Assembly (NCBI GenBank): GCA_026393275.1
Contig: JAPLAM010000010.1
Span: 1-64,000, forward strand
Length of the DNA: 64,000 nt
Reading direction: 5' to 3'
Source of the DNA: Arthrobacter sp.
Lineage (GTDB): Bacteria > Actinomycetota > Actinomycetes > Actinomycetales > Micrococcaceae
Positions 50,528 to 60,146 of the stretch are shown one piece after another. Each line of letters opens with the position of its first letter. Within the stretch, counting starts at the first letter, position 1. A program made the position numbers and the translations under genes. The notes below the pieces were generated by a model. That model was given only the letters and a program-made list of their open reading frames with translations. It made no database searches and was not told the DNA's origin.

Positions 50528-50972
50528 GATCACCGTCGAAACGCGCGTGGCCATCGAGCAGCTCATCTCGGAACTGTTGTGGAGGCTCGACCACGGCAAA
50601 GCTGACACGACGTGGGAGCTGTACACGCAAGACGCAGTCTCAACCGGACCACTCGGGAACATGGATGGCCGGGACGCAATCAAAGCCTGGGGCGAACGTC
50701 GCGCCAAGATTACGGGCGTCGTTGGACGACACATCATTGGTGGCATTCGGCTGGAGTGGGTGGGTGAAGAGCTCCACGGTTGGACGCAGTACATGACGTT
50801 CCGGGATTCGTCGGAGAACCCGTTGATGCCCGCCAGCGTAGGTGAATTCCGCGAGGTCTACCGGCAAGTCGACGGGGACTGGAAGATCGCACGGCGCGAG
50901 ATCGCGCCCATCTTCGGTGGGCTGAATGCCGCCGCACATGCGAAGCGGCTCGCAGAAAGCACAGCCGAATGA
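50520..50972 (+). CDS. NTF2/SnoaL-like protein
   Basis: AIEQLISELLWRLDHGKADTTWELYTQDAV; GEFREVYRQVDGDWKIARREIAPIFGG. Confidence 0.85.
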   Translation: MREITVETRVAIEQLISELLWRLDHGKADTTWELYTQDAVSTGPLGNMDGRDAIKAWGERRAKITGVVGRHIIGGIRLEWVGEELHGWTQYMTFRDSSENPLMPASVGEFREVYRQVDGDWKIARREIAPIFGGLNAAAHAKRLAESTAE

Positions 50973-51699
50973 AGTGGGACAGCCGCGGCGGGCAGCCGCC
51001 CGCGCTCTTGCACCAGGCGCTTCCGTCCCTGTCGGTGACGGAGTGGGCTCTGGCTGCAGGCTACGACGGCGTCGTCGTGGACCTCCAGCATGGCGAGGTC
51101 GGATTGGAGGCGGCGTGCACAATGTTGCGCGCTGCGCCCCGGGATTCGGCGTACACCTATGCCAGGGTGGGAGGCTTGGATCCGGCCCCCATCCTGCGGC
51201 TGCTCGACAGCGGCGCACGCGGGATCATCGCCCCGACCATCGAGTCCAGGGAACAAGCGCGCATGCTCGTAGAAGCAACCAAGTATCCGGGTGTGGGGAA
51301 CCGGAGCCTCGGCCCGAGCCGCCCCAACCTGTACCCAGGCCAGCCCTACACCGAGGCGGGAAACCGCGCGGTGTCCACGATCGCCCAGATCGAAACGGTT
51401 GCGGGCGTCGAACACGCGGAAAGTATCATCACCACTCCCGGGCTCGACTCGATCTATATCGGAACGGACTTCCGGGGAGGGGGGACTGGGAAGACGGTCC
51501 AGTGCGCGACGCCATCGTGCACTTGTCCAAGTTGACCAGGGCGCACGGCGTCACGCTGGGCATCTACTCGGGCTCGAGCGCCTACGCAGCTGACCTATTG
51601 GACCGGGAGCTCGTCGATTACCTCGGCCTCGGCATCGACCTTATCTTCCTGGGCCGCGCGGCCCAGGACTCCATCAAGACCCTGAGGGGTACAAAATGA
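50969..51699 (+). pseudogene. HpcH/HpaI-family aldolase with frameshift in a G-rich tract
   Basis: Frame 1 LQHGEVGLEAACTMLR...RGIIAPTIESREQA...GLDSIYIGTDFRGG; continues in another frame as GDWEDGPVRDAIVHLSKLTRAHGVTLGIYSGSS...FLGRAAQDSIKTLRGTK* to 51699. Confidence 0.8.
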
Positions 51700-53339
51700 G
51701 CGACCGCAAGGACGTTATTATCATCGGAGCGGGCCCGGTCGGATTGACCCTCGCCAACCTCCTTGGACAGTTCGGCGTGAGCACAGTGGTCTTGGAAGGC
51801 CGTGACGAACTTATCGACTACCCCCGCGCCGTGGGCATCGATGACGAGGCACTGCGGACCATGCAGACCATCGGACTGGTGGACAAGGTGCTTCCGCACA
51901 CCGTCCCGGATCAGAAGATCCGAATCGTCAACGGCGACCGCAAAATACTTGCGGAGATCAATCCCACAACCCGCGAGTTTGGCTGGCCCCGCAGAAATGG
52001 CTTTATCCAGCCCCTTGTCGATAAAGCACTCCTGGAAGGTCTCGCCCGCTACCCGCACGTCGAAGTGCGTTTCGGCAGCCAAGTGAGCGCCTTTGCCTCA
52101 GATTCCGACGGTGTGACGGCTACATTCATCACTGCGTCGGGCGAAGGACAGGTGACCGGCAGCTACGTCGTCGGCTGCGACGGCGGGCGGTCCTTGACCA
52201 GGCAACACCTTGGGCTGGCATTCGAAGGCGAAACGCGGTCGACCCGCGGACTGGTCATCGACGTCGCCAATGACCCCATCGGCACCCCGCATGCGGTCTT
52301 TGGCGGGGATCCAAAGCGTGGGTACGCGACACTTAGCCTGCCGCACGGAATCCGCCGCTGGGAATTCACGCTATTCGAAGGTGAATCTGAAGAACTCGCC
52401 GAGGACGATGCGTTCGTCTTCTCCCTCCTTGCCCCGCACGTGCCCGATCCCGCTGGCTTGAACATCATCCGCCGTCGGGTTTACGCCCATCACGCCCGTG
52501 TGGCCGAGAAGTTCCGCGTAGGACGATTCCTGCTGGCCGGCGATGCTGCCCACGTCATGCCGGTGGTTGCTGGCCAGGGTTGGAACTCCGGCATCCGGGA
52601 CGCGCTGAACCTGGGGTGGAAACTAGCTGCCGTGGTTCAGGGGAAGGCCAGCGCCAAGCTGCTCGATTCCTATGAAGGTGAGCGGCGTGAACACGTCAAG
52701 GCCATGGTGGCGTTGTCGTTGAATATGGCGAACCTCGTCACAGACCACAACAGGCTGCGCACGGCGGTACGTGACATGGCAGCGGCAGTTGTAGACAAGC
52801 TGCCGAAGGCCCGTGCCCGGCTCAACAGCCAGGGCTACAAACCGATGCCCAAATACGACCACGGCATCGTGGTTCCGTCCGAGCTCCCCACGTGGAAGGC
52901 GTTGCCTGATCGGGCGGATGCCCCGCGCGCAGTGGGCACGTTGTTCCCGCAGCCCACGGTGCGGAATGAGGAGGGCTGTTCGGTCCTCTTGGACGACGCC
53001 ACCGGCCAGGGATGGCGGGTCATCGTATGGAACAACGATCCACGGGCCTTCGTCGGCGACGCTGAGGCTGAGACGTTGGCAGGGCTCGGCGGAACCCTTG
53101 TACACGCCGTGCCGGCCACGCAGTTGGCGTGGGCGAAGGCTGCGGCAGCGCCTGGGGTTCGAGTGGTTGGCGACGAAAGCGGACTCTTGAAGGCTTGGTT
53201 TGACGAGAGGCCCTTCTCCGCGATCGTTGTGCGACCCGATCACGTGGTTGCCGCCGAGTGCATCGCCCAGGAACTGAACGGTGTTCTAAAGAAAGTATTC
53301 AGCGTGGCCGACGTCACATTGGCTTTTCAAAACGCATAA
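51696..53339 (+). CDS. mhpA: 3-(3-hydroxyphenyl)propionate hydroxylase-like FAD monooxygenase
   Basis: DVIIIGAGPVGLTLANLLGQFGVSTVVLEG; RAVGIDDEALRTMQTIGL; FLLAGDAAHVMPVVAGQGWNSGIRDALNLGWKL. Confidence 0.92.
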   Translation: MSDRKDVIIIGAGPVGLTLANLLGQFGVSTVVLEGRDELIDYPRAVGIDDEALRTMQTIGLVDKVLPHTVPDQKIRIVNGDRKILAEINPTTREFGWPRRNGFIQPLVDKALLEGLARYPHVEVRFGSQVSAFASDSDGVTATFITASGEGQVTGSYVVGCDGGRSLTRQHLGLAFEGETRSTRGLVIDVANDPIGTPHAVFGGDPKRGYATLSLPHGIRRWEFTLFEGESEELAEDDAFVFSLLAPHVPDPAGLNIIRRRVYAHHARVAEKFRVGRFLLAGDAAHVMPVVAGQGWNSGIRDALNLGWKLAAVVQGKASAKLLDSYEGERREHVKAMVALSLNMANLVTDHNRLRTAVRDMAAAVVDKLPKARARLNSQGYKPMPKYDHGIVVPSELPTWKALPDRADAPRAVGTLFPQPTVRNEEGCSVLLDDATGQGWRVIVWNNDPRAFVGDAEAETLAGLGGTLVHAVPATQLAWAKAAAAPGVRVVGDESGLLKAWFDERPFSAIVVRPDHVVAAECIAQELNGVLKKVFSVADVTLAFQNA

Positions 53340-53391
53340 TAAGGCCACGAACGCATAATTGATTGACAAGCGCATAATCAATAAATACTGT
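53333..53391 (+). promoter_or_regulatory. Promoter region with three 19-bp-spaced CGCATAAT repeats
   Basis: CGCATAAT at 53333, 53352 and 53371; TTGACA at 53363; inverted repeat ATTGATT/AATCAAT at 53358-53382. Confidence 0.5.
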
Positions 53392-53463
53392 TGCTGCAAC
53401 TCGTCTGTACAGGCGGTAGGCGGGAAGGCCCGCGCAGCGTTCACTCAAGGGAGAGCGAATCTC

Positions 53464-54459
53464 ATGAACATCAAGAAAACCCGTGCAGCGGCCGTTGGTG
53501 CCGTGGCTCTAGCACTGACACTTAGTGGTTGTGCGTCCGGATCTGTTGACGGAAGCGGCTCCACGGCGGCCGCCAGTGGCTCCGCCGGGCTCACCAAAGT
53601 CACCTACGGACTGTTTCCGTCCAGCACCGTCGCGGCACTACAAGTTGCCATCGACAAGGGCTACTTCAAGAAGCAGGGCATCGATCTCAAATTGGTCGTG
53701 GGTGCGGGCAGCAGTGCGGCACAGTTGCCCGCGCTCGCAACCGGGGAGCTCGACTTCATGCTGGCCAGCCCGGTCACAGCCCTGACGGCAACCACGCAGG
53801 GCCTCGATGTCCGCATCGTTGATGGTGTTACCCAGAACGATCCCAAGACCGTGGAAGACTCGACCGCCGTCGTTGTCGGTGCCTCATCGAGCATCAAGAG
53901 CGCCCGCGATCTCGAAGGCAAGAAGGTCTCGGTCAACGCACTGGGCAGCATTGGCGAAATCGGCATCCGTGAAGCCGTGGCCAAGGATGGAGGGGATCCG
54001 AAGAAGGTGACGTTCGTCCAGTTGTCATTCCCCGAGGTTGCAGCCCAGATCGAAGCTGGCCAGATTGACGCAGGGATGGCGGGTTCGCCCTTCATGCAGC
54101 AGGTAGTGGCCAAGGGCGGCCGGGTGGTCAGCGACTTCATCCATGACACAGGCCTGGGCGCGAATGAACTCGTGACGATCTCCAGTGGCAAACTCGTCGA
54201 CAGCGACGCTGCCATGGTCAAGCGGTTCACTGCGGCCATGAAAGACGCTTTGCCGTTCCTGACTGAGAATAATGATCTGGTCCGCGCGGCAATGCCTGCT
54301 TCGCTCGGCACCGATCCGGCCGCAGCGGCGAAAGTAAAACTCTCCATCTACAACGCGGACGTTTCGAAAGAGACCATCCAGTTGTTCGCGGATTTGCTCG
54401 TCAAATACGGCGTCGTGAGCACCAAGCCAGACGTTGACAAGGTGATCTGGAAGCCGTAA
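53464..54459 (+). CDS. ABC transporter substrate-binding lipoprotein (NitT/TauT/SsuA type)
   Basis: Lipobox LTLSGCAS; ALQVAIDKGYFKKQGIDLKLVVGAGSSAAQLPALATGELDF. Confidence 0.93.
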   Translation: MNIKKTRAAAVGAVALALTLSGCASGSVDGSGSTAAASGSAGLTKVTYGLFPSSTVAALQVAIDKGYFKKQGIDLKLVVGAGSSAAQLPALATGELDFMLASPVTALTATTQGLDVRIVDGVTQNDPKTVEDSTAVVVGASSSIKSARDLEGKKVSVNALGSIGEIGIREAVAKDGGDPKKVTFVQLSFPEVAAQIEAGQIDAGMAGSPFMQQVVAKGGRVVSDFIHDTGLGANELVTISSGKLVDSDAAMVKRFTAAMKDALPFLTENNDLVRAAMPASLGTDPAAAAKVKLSIYNADVSKETIQLFADLLVKYGVVSTKPDVDKVIWKP

Positions 54460-54529
54460 CCCCGCGGTCGGGGCCGCTCGTCGGCCCCGACCCCATATCG
54501 ATCGCAACAACTGAGAGCAGAAAAAAACC

Positions 54530-55390
54530 GTGGAAACGCAAACTCCAACCCTGAGCAGCGTGGCTGTGAGCACCCTGCCTACGCGGGAGCACAGAGTGCG
54601 TCGTGCTGCCCGGTGGACTGCTGTCGGGCCCTACGTCCTGGGTGTCGCCGGCATCCTCGCCGCACTCATCGTCTGGGAACTCTACTCAGTCTTTGGCCCG
54701 GTCAGTCAGCACCACCTGCCACCGCCGTCGGTGGTGCTTCCAACATTCTTTACCAACCTGACCTTCACCCAATTTTGGATGACCATGGGGCAGACGATGT
54801 GGGCCTGGTTCCTTGGGCTCGGCATCGCCACACTCGGTGGTGTCGCAGTTGGCCTGCTCATCGGATCCAGCGAGTTCCTGCGGTCTGCGACGCACACTTC
54901 TATCGAGTTCCTCCGCCCCATCCCGGCCGTGGGAATGATCCCATTGGCTGCACTGCTGTTCGGACCGAGGATCGGCGCCGAGCTCATGATCGTCGTTTAC
55001 GGTTGCTTCTGGATCATCATGATCCAGGTCCTGTACGGCATTACCGATATCGACAAGGTGGCAAATGACACAGTTCACACCATGCGGATGACGTGGCTGC
55101 AGCGGGTCCGCCACCTCGTATTACCCACGCTTTTGCCATATCTGATGACCGGTATTCGGATCGCGGCCACAGTCGCCCTTATCCTCGCGATCAGTTCCGA
55201 GCTCATCGTCGGCACCCCGGGTATCGGCCGGGCAGTCGCACAGGCCCAACTCAACGACAACCCGCCAGCCATGATTGCCCTTATCCTTACATCCGGAGTG
55301 CTCGGCATACTGGTCAACCTGATATTCCGCTTCATTGAGCGCAAAGTGCTTTTCTGGCACACCTCAGTCCGTTCGGAGGTGGCGGCATGA
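54530..55390 (+). CDS. ABC transporter permease (NitT/TauT type)
   Basis: IEFLRPIPAVGMIPLAALLFGPRIGAELMIV EAA loop; multiple TMs. Confidence 0.93.
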   Translation: METQTPTLSSVAVSTLPTREHRVRRAARWTAVGPYVLGVAGILAALIVWELYSVFGPVSQHHLPPPSVVLPTFFTNLTFTQFWMTMGQTMWAWFLGLGIATLGGVAVGLLIGSSEFLRSATHTSIEFLRPIPAVGMIPLAALLFGPRIGAELMIVVYGCFWIIMIQVLYGITDIDKVANDTVHTMRMTWLQRVRHLVLPTLLPYLMTGIRIAATVALILAISSELIVGTPGIGRAVAQAQLNDNPPAMIALILTSGVLGILVNLIFRFIERKVLFWHTSVRSEVAA

Positions 55391-56160
55391 TCGTCCTCAA
55401 ACGCATAGGTATGTGGTTCGGCCTGCCGGCCATCCTCATCGCCATCTGGTGGGCGACCACAGCCCAGGGAGTGAACTTCTTCGTCCCCAAACCGGACAAG
55501 ATGGCCAGCACTTTTGCCAAAGTCTGGTACAGCGAAAAGTTCTTCACGGACGTTCTCCCCAGTATTGGGCGACTGTCCATCAGCCTCCTGATCTCACTGG
55601 TGCTCGGGGTGGTCCTCGGAATTGCGATTGGGCTGTCACGCAATTTGCGCTGGCTTCTCGAGCCACTGCTCGAATTCGTCAGGGCGGTACCCTCAACGAT
55701 CCTCATTCCGGTTCTGCTGCTGCTGATCGGTATCAATGACACGATGAAGGTCGCCGTCATCGTCCTCGGCTGCCTCTGGCCCATCCTGTTGAATACTGTG
55801 GAAGGCGTGCGGTCCCTTGATGAAGTCCTGAAGAATACCGCCCGCGTCTACGGCCTTCGTGGGTTCGACCGCATCCGCTACCTCGTTCTGCCAGGCGCCT
55901 CACCGCTCATCATGGCCGGCATCCGGCACAGCCTCGCGGTCGGCCTCATCCTCTTGGTTGTCTCGGAGATGTTCGCCTCGACCGACGGCATTGGCTATTC
56001 GATTATTAACTTTCAAAACCGCGTCGCGATCCCGGAAATGTGGAGCGGTATCGTTCTCCTGGGAATCATCGGAGTGCTGCTGTCGGTAGCTTTCCAAGCG
56101 ATCCAGAAGCGCGTTTTGGGATGGTACTACGGTCTAAAGGAGGCCTCGAATGACGGCTAA
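55387..56160 (+). CDS. ABC transporter permease (NitT/TauT type)
   Basis: LEFVRAVPSTILIPVLLLLIGINDTMKVAVIVLGCLWPILLNT. Confidence 0.93.
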   Translation: MIVLKRIGMWFGLPAILIAIWWATTAQGVNFFVPKPDKMASTFAKVWYSEKFFTDVLPSIGRLSISLLISLVLGVVLGIAIGLSRNLRWLLEPLLEFVRAVPSTILIPVLLLLIGINDTMKVAVIVLGCLWPILLNTVEGVRSLDEVLKNTARVYGLRGFDRIRYLVLPGASPLIMAGIRHSLAVGLILLVVSEMFASTDGIGYSIINFQNRVAIPEMWSGIVLLGIIGVLLSVAFQAIQKRVLGWYYGLKEASNDG

Positions 56161-56986
56161 CAAGTCGGATGTCCGACTCAGTGTCCAGCAGCTGCGCAAG
56201 GTCTATGGTGTAGGCAGCCGCAACGAAGTGGAGGCCGTGCGGTCCCTCACGTTCGATCTGCATGCCGGCGAGTTCGCCTGCTTGGTGGGGCCGTCCGGTT
56301 CGGGGAAAACGACGCTGCTGAAATGCATCGCCGGACTCCTGGAGCCGACATCCGGCGAGGTGGTGCTCGACGGCCGGCGGGTTGCCGGCCCTGCCGAGGG
56401 CATGGCAGTGGTCTTTCAGGAGTACAGCCGCAGCCTGTTTCCTTGGCTGAGCGTTGAAGACAACGTCGAGCTGCCGCTGAAGACCTCCGGCGTGCCCAAG
56501 GCTGAACGCAAGGAGCGCGTCAGTGAGGCCCTCGAGGCCGTCAGTCTCTCCCACGCAACCAAGAGCTACCCGTGGCAGCTCTCCGGTGGCATGCAGCAGC
56601 GCGTGGCAATTGCCCGTGCTGTCGCCTCCAACCCCAGCGTGCTTCTCATGGATGAGCCCTTCGCAGCAGTCGACGCGCAAACCCGCGGAGAGCTCGAAGA
56701 CCTCGTCCGCGACGTCTGGAAGCGCCTCAATATGACAATTCTCTTTGTGACCCACGATATCGACGAGTCCGTCTACCTGGCGGAGCGAGTGCTGGTGCTC
56801 TCGAGTTCGCCGACCATCATCCAGGCCGACCTGCACATCGATCTTCCGGACGTACGCAGCCAAGCTGACACCAGGTCGCTGCACCGCTTCGGCGAACTGC
56901 GCCATCAGGTCTACGAGGAAGTTCAGTTCGCCAAGATCAACCCGGGTGGCGAGCGGACGGCAGCCCGCGAGGAGCTGCGCTCATGA
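56150..56986 (+). CDS. ABC transporter ATP-binding protein (NitT/TauT type)
   Basis: GPSGSGKTTLLKCIAGLLEP, LSGGMQQRVAIARAVA, VLLMDEPFAAVD. Confidence 0.95.
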   Translation: MTANKSDVRLSVQQLRKVYGVGSRNEVEAVRSLTFDLHAGEFACLVGPSGSGKTTLLKCIAGLLEPTSGEVVLDGRRVAGPAEGMAVVFQEYSRSLFPWLSVEDNVELPLKTSGVPKAERKERVSEALEAVSLSHATKSYPWQLSGGMQQRVAIARAVASNPSVLLMDEPFAAVDAQTRGELEDLVRDVWKRLNMTILFVTHDIDESVYLAERVLVLSSSPTIIQADLHIDLPDVRSQADTRSLHRFGELRHQVYEEVQFAKINPGGERTAAREELRS

Positions 56987-57678
56987 GCCCCCGGGCAGGC
57001 GCTGACGCCAGCACTAATGGAGCCGTCAAGCCGGAAACGGGCAAACGTCGCCGCGTCCACCATTCCACCCCGGAAAATGAACGCGCCATCCTTGAGGCGG
57101 TGCTGCAGCTCGCTGTCACCGAGGGCTATGAAGGTACAACGATGGCTGAGGTCGCCCGGGTAGCCCATCTGCCGATCGGATCCGTCTACTGGCACTTTGA
57201 AAACAAAGAAGGCTTGTTCGCCGCGCTGATCGACTACTGCTTCGAAAACTGGAAGACGCGTCACCGGGGGCCGGAAAACAGGGTCATTCTCCGCACGAGC
57301 ATCGCCGGATCCGCGGCTAATTCCGCCGACCCGGCGAACGCGCAGGAAGCATTCTGGATCATTGGACTGCTCTTTGCGCTGGAGAAGCGACTGGCGGGGA
57401 ACGCCGCACGCCAAAAATACCTGGAAGTGCGCGAGGAGATGTACGAACTCATGGTCGAGGCTGTCACTCCGGGTATCCCCGCCGCAGCCTTACGCGTGAA
57501 ACCAGACCTCGCCCGAAAAGTCGTCATGCTTGGCCGCGCCCTGACGGACGGTTTTTACATATCGGCATCCGCGGGGGACAAGATCGACTTTGCCGAGGCG
57601 GCGGAGCTGTCTGCGCTGGCCATGGATAAGCTCGTCCAGCACTACGCCAGCCTTGGGGCCGCGGAGGATCAACCATGA
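56983..57678 (+). CDS. TetR/AcrR family regulator
   Basis: ERAILEAVLQLAVTEGYEGTTMAEVARVAHLPIGSVYWHFENKEGLFAALI. Confidence 0.95.
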   Translation: MSPRAGADASTNGAVKPETGKRRRVHHSTPENERAILEAVLQLAVTEGYEGTTMAEVARVAHLPIGSVYWHFENKEGLFAALIDYCFENWKTRHRGPENRVILRTSIAGSAANSADPANAQEAFWIIGLLFALEKRLAGNAARQKYLEVREEMYELMVEAVTPGIPAAALRVKPDLARKVVMLGRALTDGFYISASAGDKIDFAEAAELSALAMDKLVQHYASLGAAEDQP

Positions 57679-58388
57679 GCGGTTCGGACCGGGTAGCCCT
57701 GGTGGTTGGCGGCGGCCGCGGCATTGGCGCCGCCGCTGTCCGCGCACTGGCCGGCGATGGGTACCGTATTGCCGCGCTTTCGCCTTCCGGGAGCGCAATG
57801 GACCTTGCCCGCAGCCTGGGCGGGGTTGGAACCAAGGGTTCCAACCGGTCCGTGGCGGACCTGGAAGCAGTCACGGACTTGGCGCTGACCACATACGGAC
57901 GCATCGACGTCGTGGTTAACAGTTCCGGACATGCTGCCAGGAAGCCTGTGCTGGAGATCACCGACGACGAGTGGGCAGAGGGCTACGAGATGTACCTTCT
58001 CAACGTCATCCGAATGAGCCGGATCGTGACCCCTCACATGGTTGCCGCAGGAGGTGGGGCGATCGTCAACGTCTCCACGAGTTCCCCCTTCGAGCCAAAC
58101 CCGAACTACCCGGTCTCAGGCACGTTCCGTGCGGCGCTGGGTACTTTCACCAAGTTGTACTCCGACGAGTATGGGCCCTCCGGGATCCGGATGAACAACG
58201 TTCTTCCGGGCTTCACCAAAGAGGATCCGGGCACTGTACCGGCGGAATGGACCACCCGAATACCTCTGCGCAGGCCTGCCAGCACGAAAGAAGTGGCCCG
58301 CGTCATTCGGTTTCTCGCCAGCGAAGAAGCCAGCTACATCACAGGCCAGAACATCCGAGTGGATGGCGGCGCGTCCCGCTCCGTTTAG
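57675..58388 (+). CDS. SDR family oxidoreductase
   Basis: ALVVGGGRGIGAAAVRALA; VVNSSGHA; ITGQNIRVDGGASRSV; active-site Tyr less obvious than usual (NPNYPVSGTFRAAL). Confidence 0.9.
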   Translation: MSGSDRVALVVGGGRGIGAAAVRALAGDGYRIAALSPSGSAMDLARSLGGVGTKGSNRSVADLEAVTDLALTTYGRIDVVVNSSGHAARKPVLEITDDEWAEGYEMYLLNVIRMSRIVTPHMVAAGGGAIVNVSTSSPFEPNPNYPVSGTFRAALGTFTKLYSDEYGPSGIRMNNVLPGFTKEDPGTVPAEWTTRIPLRRPASTKEVARVIRFLASEEASYITGQNIRVDGGASRSV

Positions 58389-58417
58389 GGGCCGACGCTG
58401 AAAGAAAGGTTTTAGCT

Positions 58418-59293
58418 ATGTCACTTGGTGTGATTACCGAAATGGGTTATCTCGCAATGCGGACCCGTGACTACGATGAGTCGCTCGAGTTGGCGACTGA
58501 CGTCCTCGGTCTGCGCATGACACACAACGACGACGACAGGGCCTATTTGTCCGCTGCGGACCGTCACCACGAGCTCGTCTACGTGAAAGGCGAGGAGAAT
58601 GGCATCGACCATATTGGCCTTGTCGCGGACAGCCCGGAGGGTTTGGAGATCATCCGCAAGCGCCTCGAGGCCGGAGGATTTCCCATCCTCACGCGCAGTC
58701 CCCTGGAACGCGAGATCGGGGAGGGCTTCGCCGTCATGGGCCCGGAGGGATACGTCTATCACATTTATGTCGGCATGAAGTCGTTCCGGCATGGTCCAGC
58801 GTCCTTCGGGCCGGACCGGTACGGCCATATCAACATCCACCCCCAGCATCCGACGGCGATGAAGGACTTTCTGGTGGAGTTCTTCGGATTCAAGGTCTCG
58901 GACGTCATCGGCAAGGACTTCGGCTATTTCCTGCGCTGCAATCCGGACCACCATGGCATCGCGCTCATCAAGGGACGCGGCACATTGCACCACCATGCAT
59001 GGCAGACGCAGTCCGTGGCCGACCTTGGACGTCTAGGGGACCGGTTGTTTGCCCGTGGCCGTCGTCTGATCTGGGGCCCGGTCCGTCATGGCGCGGGCCA
59101 CAATATCGCGGCATATTACGTGGAGCCCAACGGCACCGTGGTTGAGCTCTACACGGACCTTGAGCAGATCCATGAAATTGATCGTCCCCCCATCGAGTGG
59201 AGCCAGGACGACCGGACGTGGTTCAACCGGTGGGGCGTCTACAACGGCGAGGATTTCCGCTCACACGGTGTCTTCCCGGTCTCGCTGGGCTGA
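58418..59293 (+). CDS. VOC-type (type I) extradiol ring-cleavage dioxygenase
   Basis: EMGYLAMRTRDYDESLELATDVLGLRM; DRYGHINIHPQHPTAMKDFLVEFFGFKVSD; HHHAWQT; AYYVEPNGTVVELYTD; AAAGAAAGG RBS. Confidence 0.88.
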   Translation: MSLGVITEMGYLAMRTRDYDESLELATDVLGLRMTHNDDDRAYLSAADRHHELVYVKGEENGIDHIGLVADSPEGLEIIRKRLEAGGFPILTRSPLEREIGEGFAVMGPEGYVYHIYVGMKSFRHGPASFGPDRYGHINIHPQHPTAMKDFLVEFFGFKVSDVIGKDFGYFLRCNPDHHGIALIKGRGTLHHHAWQTQSVADLGRLGDRLFARGRRLIWGPVRHGAGHNIAAYYVEPNGTVVELYTDLEQIHEIDRPPIEWSQDDRTWFNRWGVYNGEDFRSHGVFPVSLG

Positions 59294-59311
59294 GCGGCTG
59301 CCGTGCCGTCC

Positions 59312-60016
59312 CTACTCCTGGGATGGCGCGGCCTCTGCGGCGGCACGGAATTCAGCGTCTTCAATGATGTCGATGGTCCGCATGTAGTGCTCACGCAGTA
59401 GTTTGGTGGCCGTCGGCGCATCCCGCACCATGGTCGCCTCGAGGATCGCGCGGTGCTCGGCCTCGATGTCCCGTGATTGCGCGCGCTGATCCGGGGCGGT
59501 CCACAGCCGGTAAAGGGCGGTGGCTTCACCCAGAGTTGCAGCGAAGTCCTGCAACAGTGGGACAGGGCAGGGCTCAAGCAATTTTGCATGGAACGCCTGG
59601 TGGGCGAGGAACCATTCGGACGTGATGTGGTTAGGATCTTCAGTCCCTCGGCGTGGGGTCCGTTCCAGCCGATGATGGACAGCGAGGAGGTCGGACTCCC
59701 ACATGACGTCGCCTCGCTCGATGGCCAGTGTCAGACCGTATTCTTCCACCCGACAGCGGAGCTCGCCCAGGCCACGCAACTCTTCCAGGGTGTATTCCGC
59801 GATGAAAAAGCCGCGGTTGGGGCGGAACTGAAGGAGTTTTTCGCCGGCCAATCGCACCATGGCCTCGCGGACCACTGTGGAGCTCGCGCTGTATCGCTTG
59901 GTCAGTTCGCCAATCTGCAAGTTGGTACCGGGGGCCCATTGTGCAGCGAAGATATCGGCCCGCAGCATGTCGCGGACCCCCACGCTAATCGTCTCTGCAT
60001 TCGCTTGTCGTGCCAT
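59312..60016 (-). CDS. GntR family regulator (FCD subfamily)
   Basis: VRDMLRADIFAAQWAPGTNLQIGELTKRYSASSTVVREAMVRLAGEKLLQFRPNRGFFIAEYT. Confidence 0.94.
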   Translation of the reverse strand: MARQANAETISVGVRDMLRADIFAAQWAPGTNLQIGELTKRYSASSTVVREAMVRLAGEKLLQFRPNRGFFIAEYTLEELRGLGELRCRVEEYGLTLAIERGDVMWESDLLAVHHRLERTPRRGTEDPNHITSEWFLAHQAFHAKLLEPCPVPLLQDFAATLGEATALYRLWTAPDQRAQSRDIEAEHRAILEATMVRDAPTATKLLREHYMRTIDIIEDAEFRAAAEAAPSQE

Positions 60017-60033
60017 GGATTAAGACTACACAT

Positions 60034-60089
60034 ACGCACTGACCATTCGAAAGTGCGTTATTGACTCCGGAATGCATTCTGCATACAGT
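60034..60089 (+). promoter_or_regulatory. Divergent GntR/FAH promoter region with two operator-like palindromes
   Basis: ACGCACT-N11-AGTGCGT (60034-60058); TTGACT (60061) -17- TACAGT (60084) with GAATGCATTC palindrome (60070-60079) in the spacer. Confidence 0.5.
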
Positions 60090-60146
60090 TCAAGCAACAC
60101 CAAGATTCCCCGACGGCGGATGTCGTCGGCACCAGAAAGGATTTAC

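Noticed and set aside
57971-58417. 5' extension of the VOC dioxygenase ORF
   Set aside because: Overlaps the SDR gene; a clear RBS and ATG at 58418 give the expected N-terminus.
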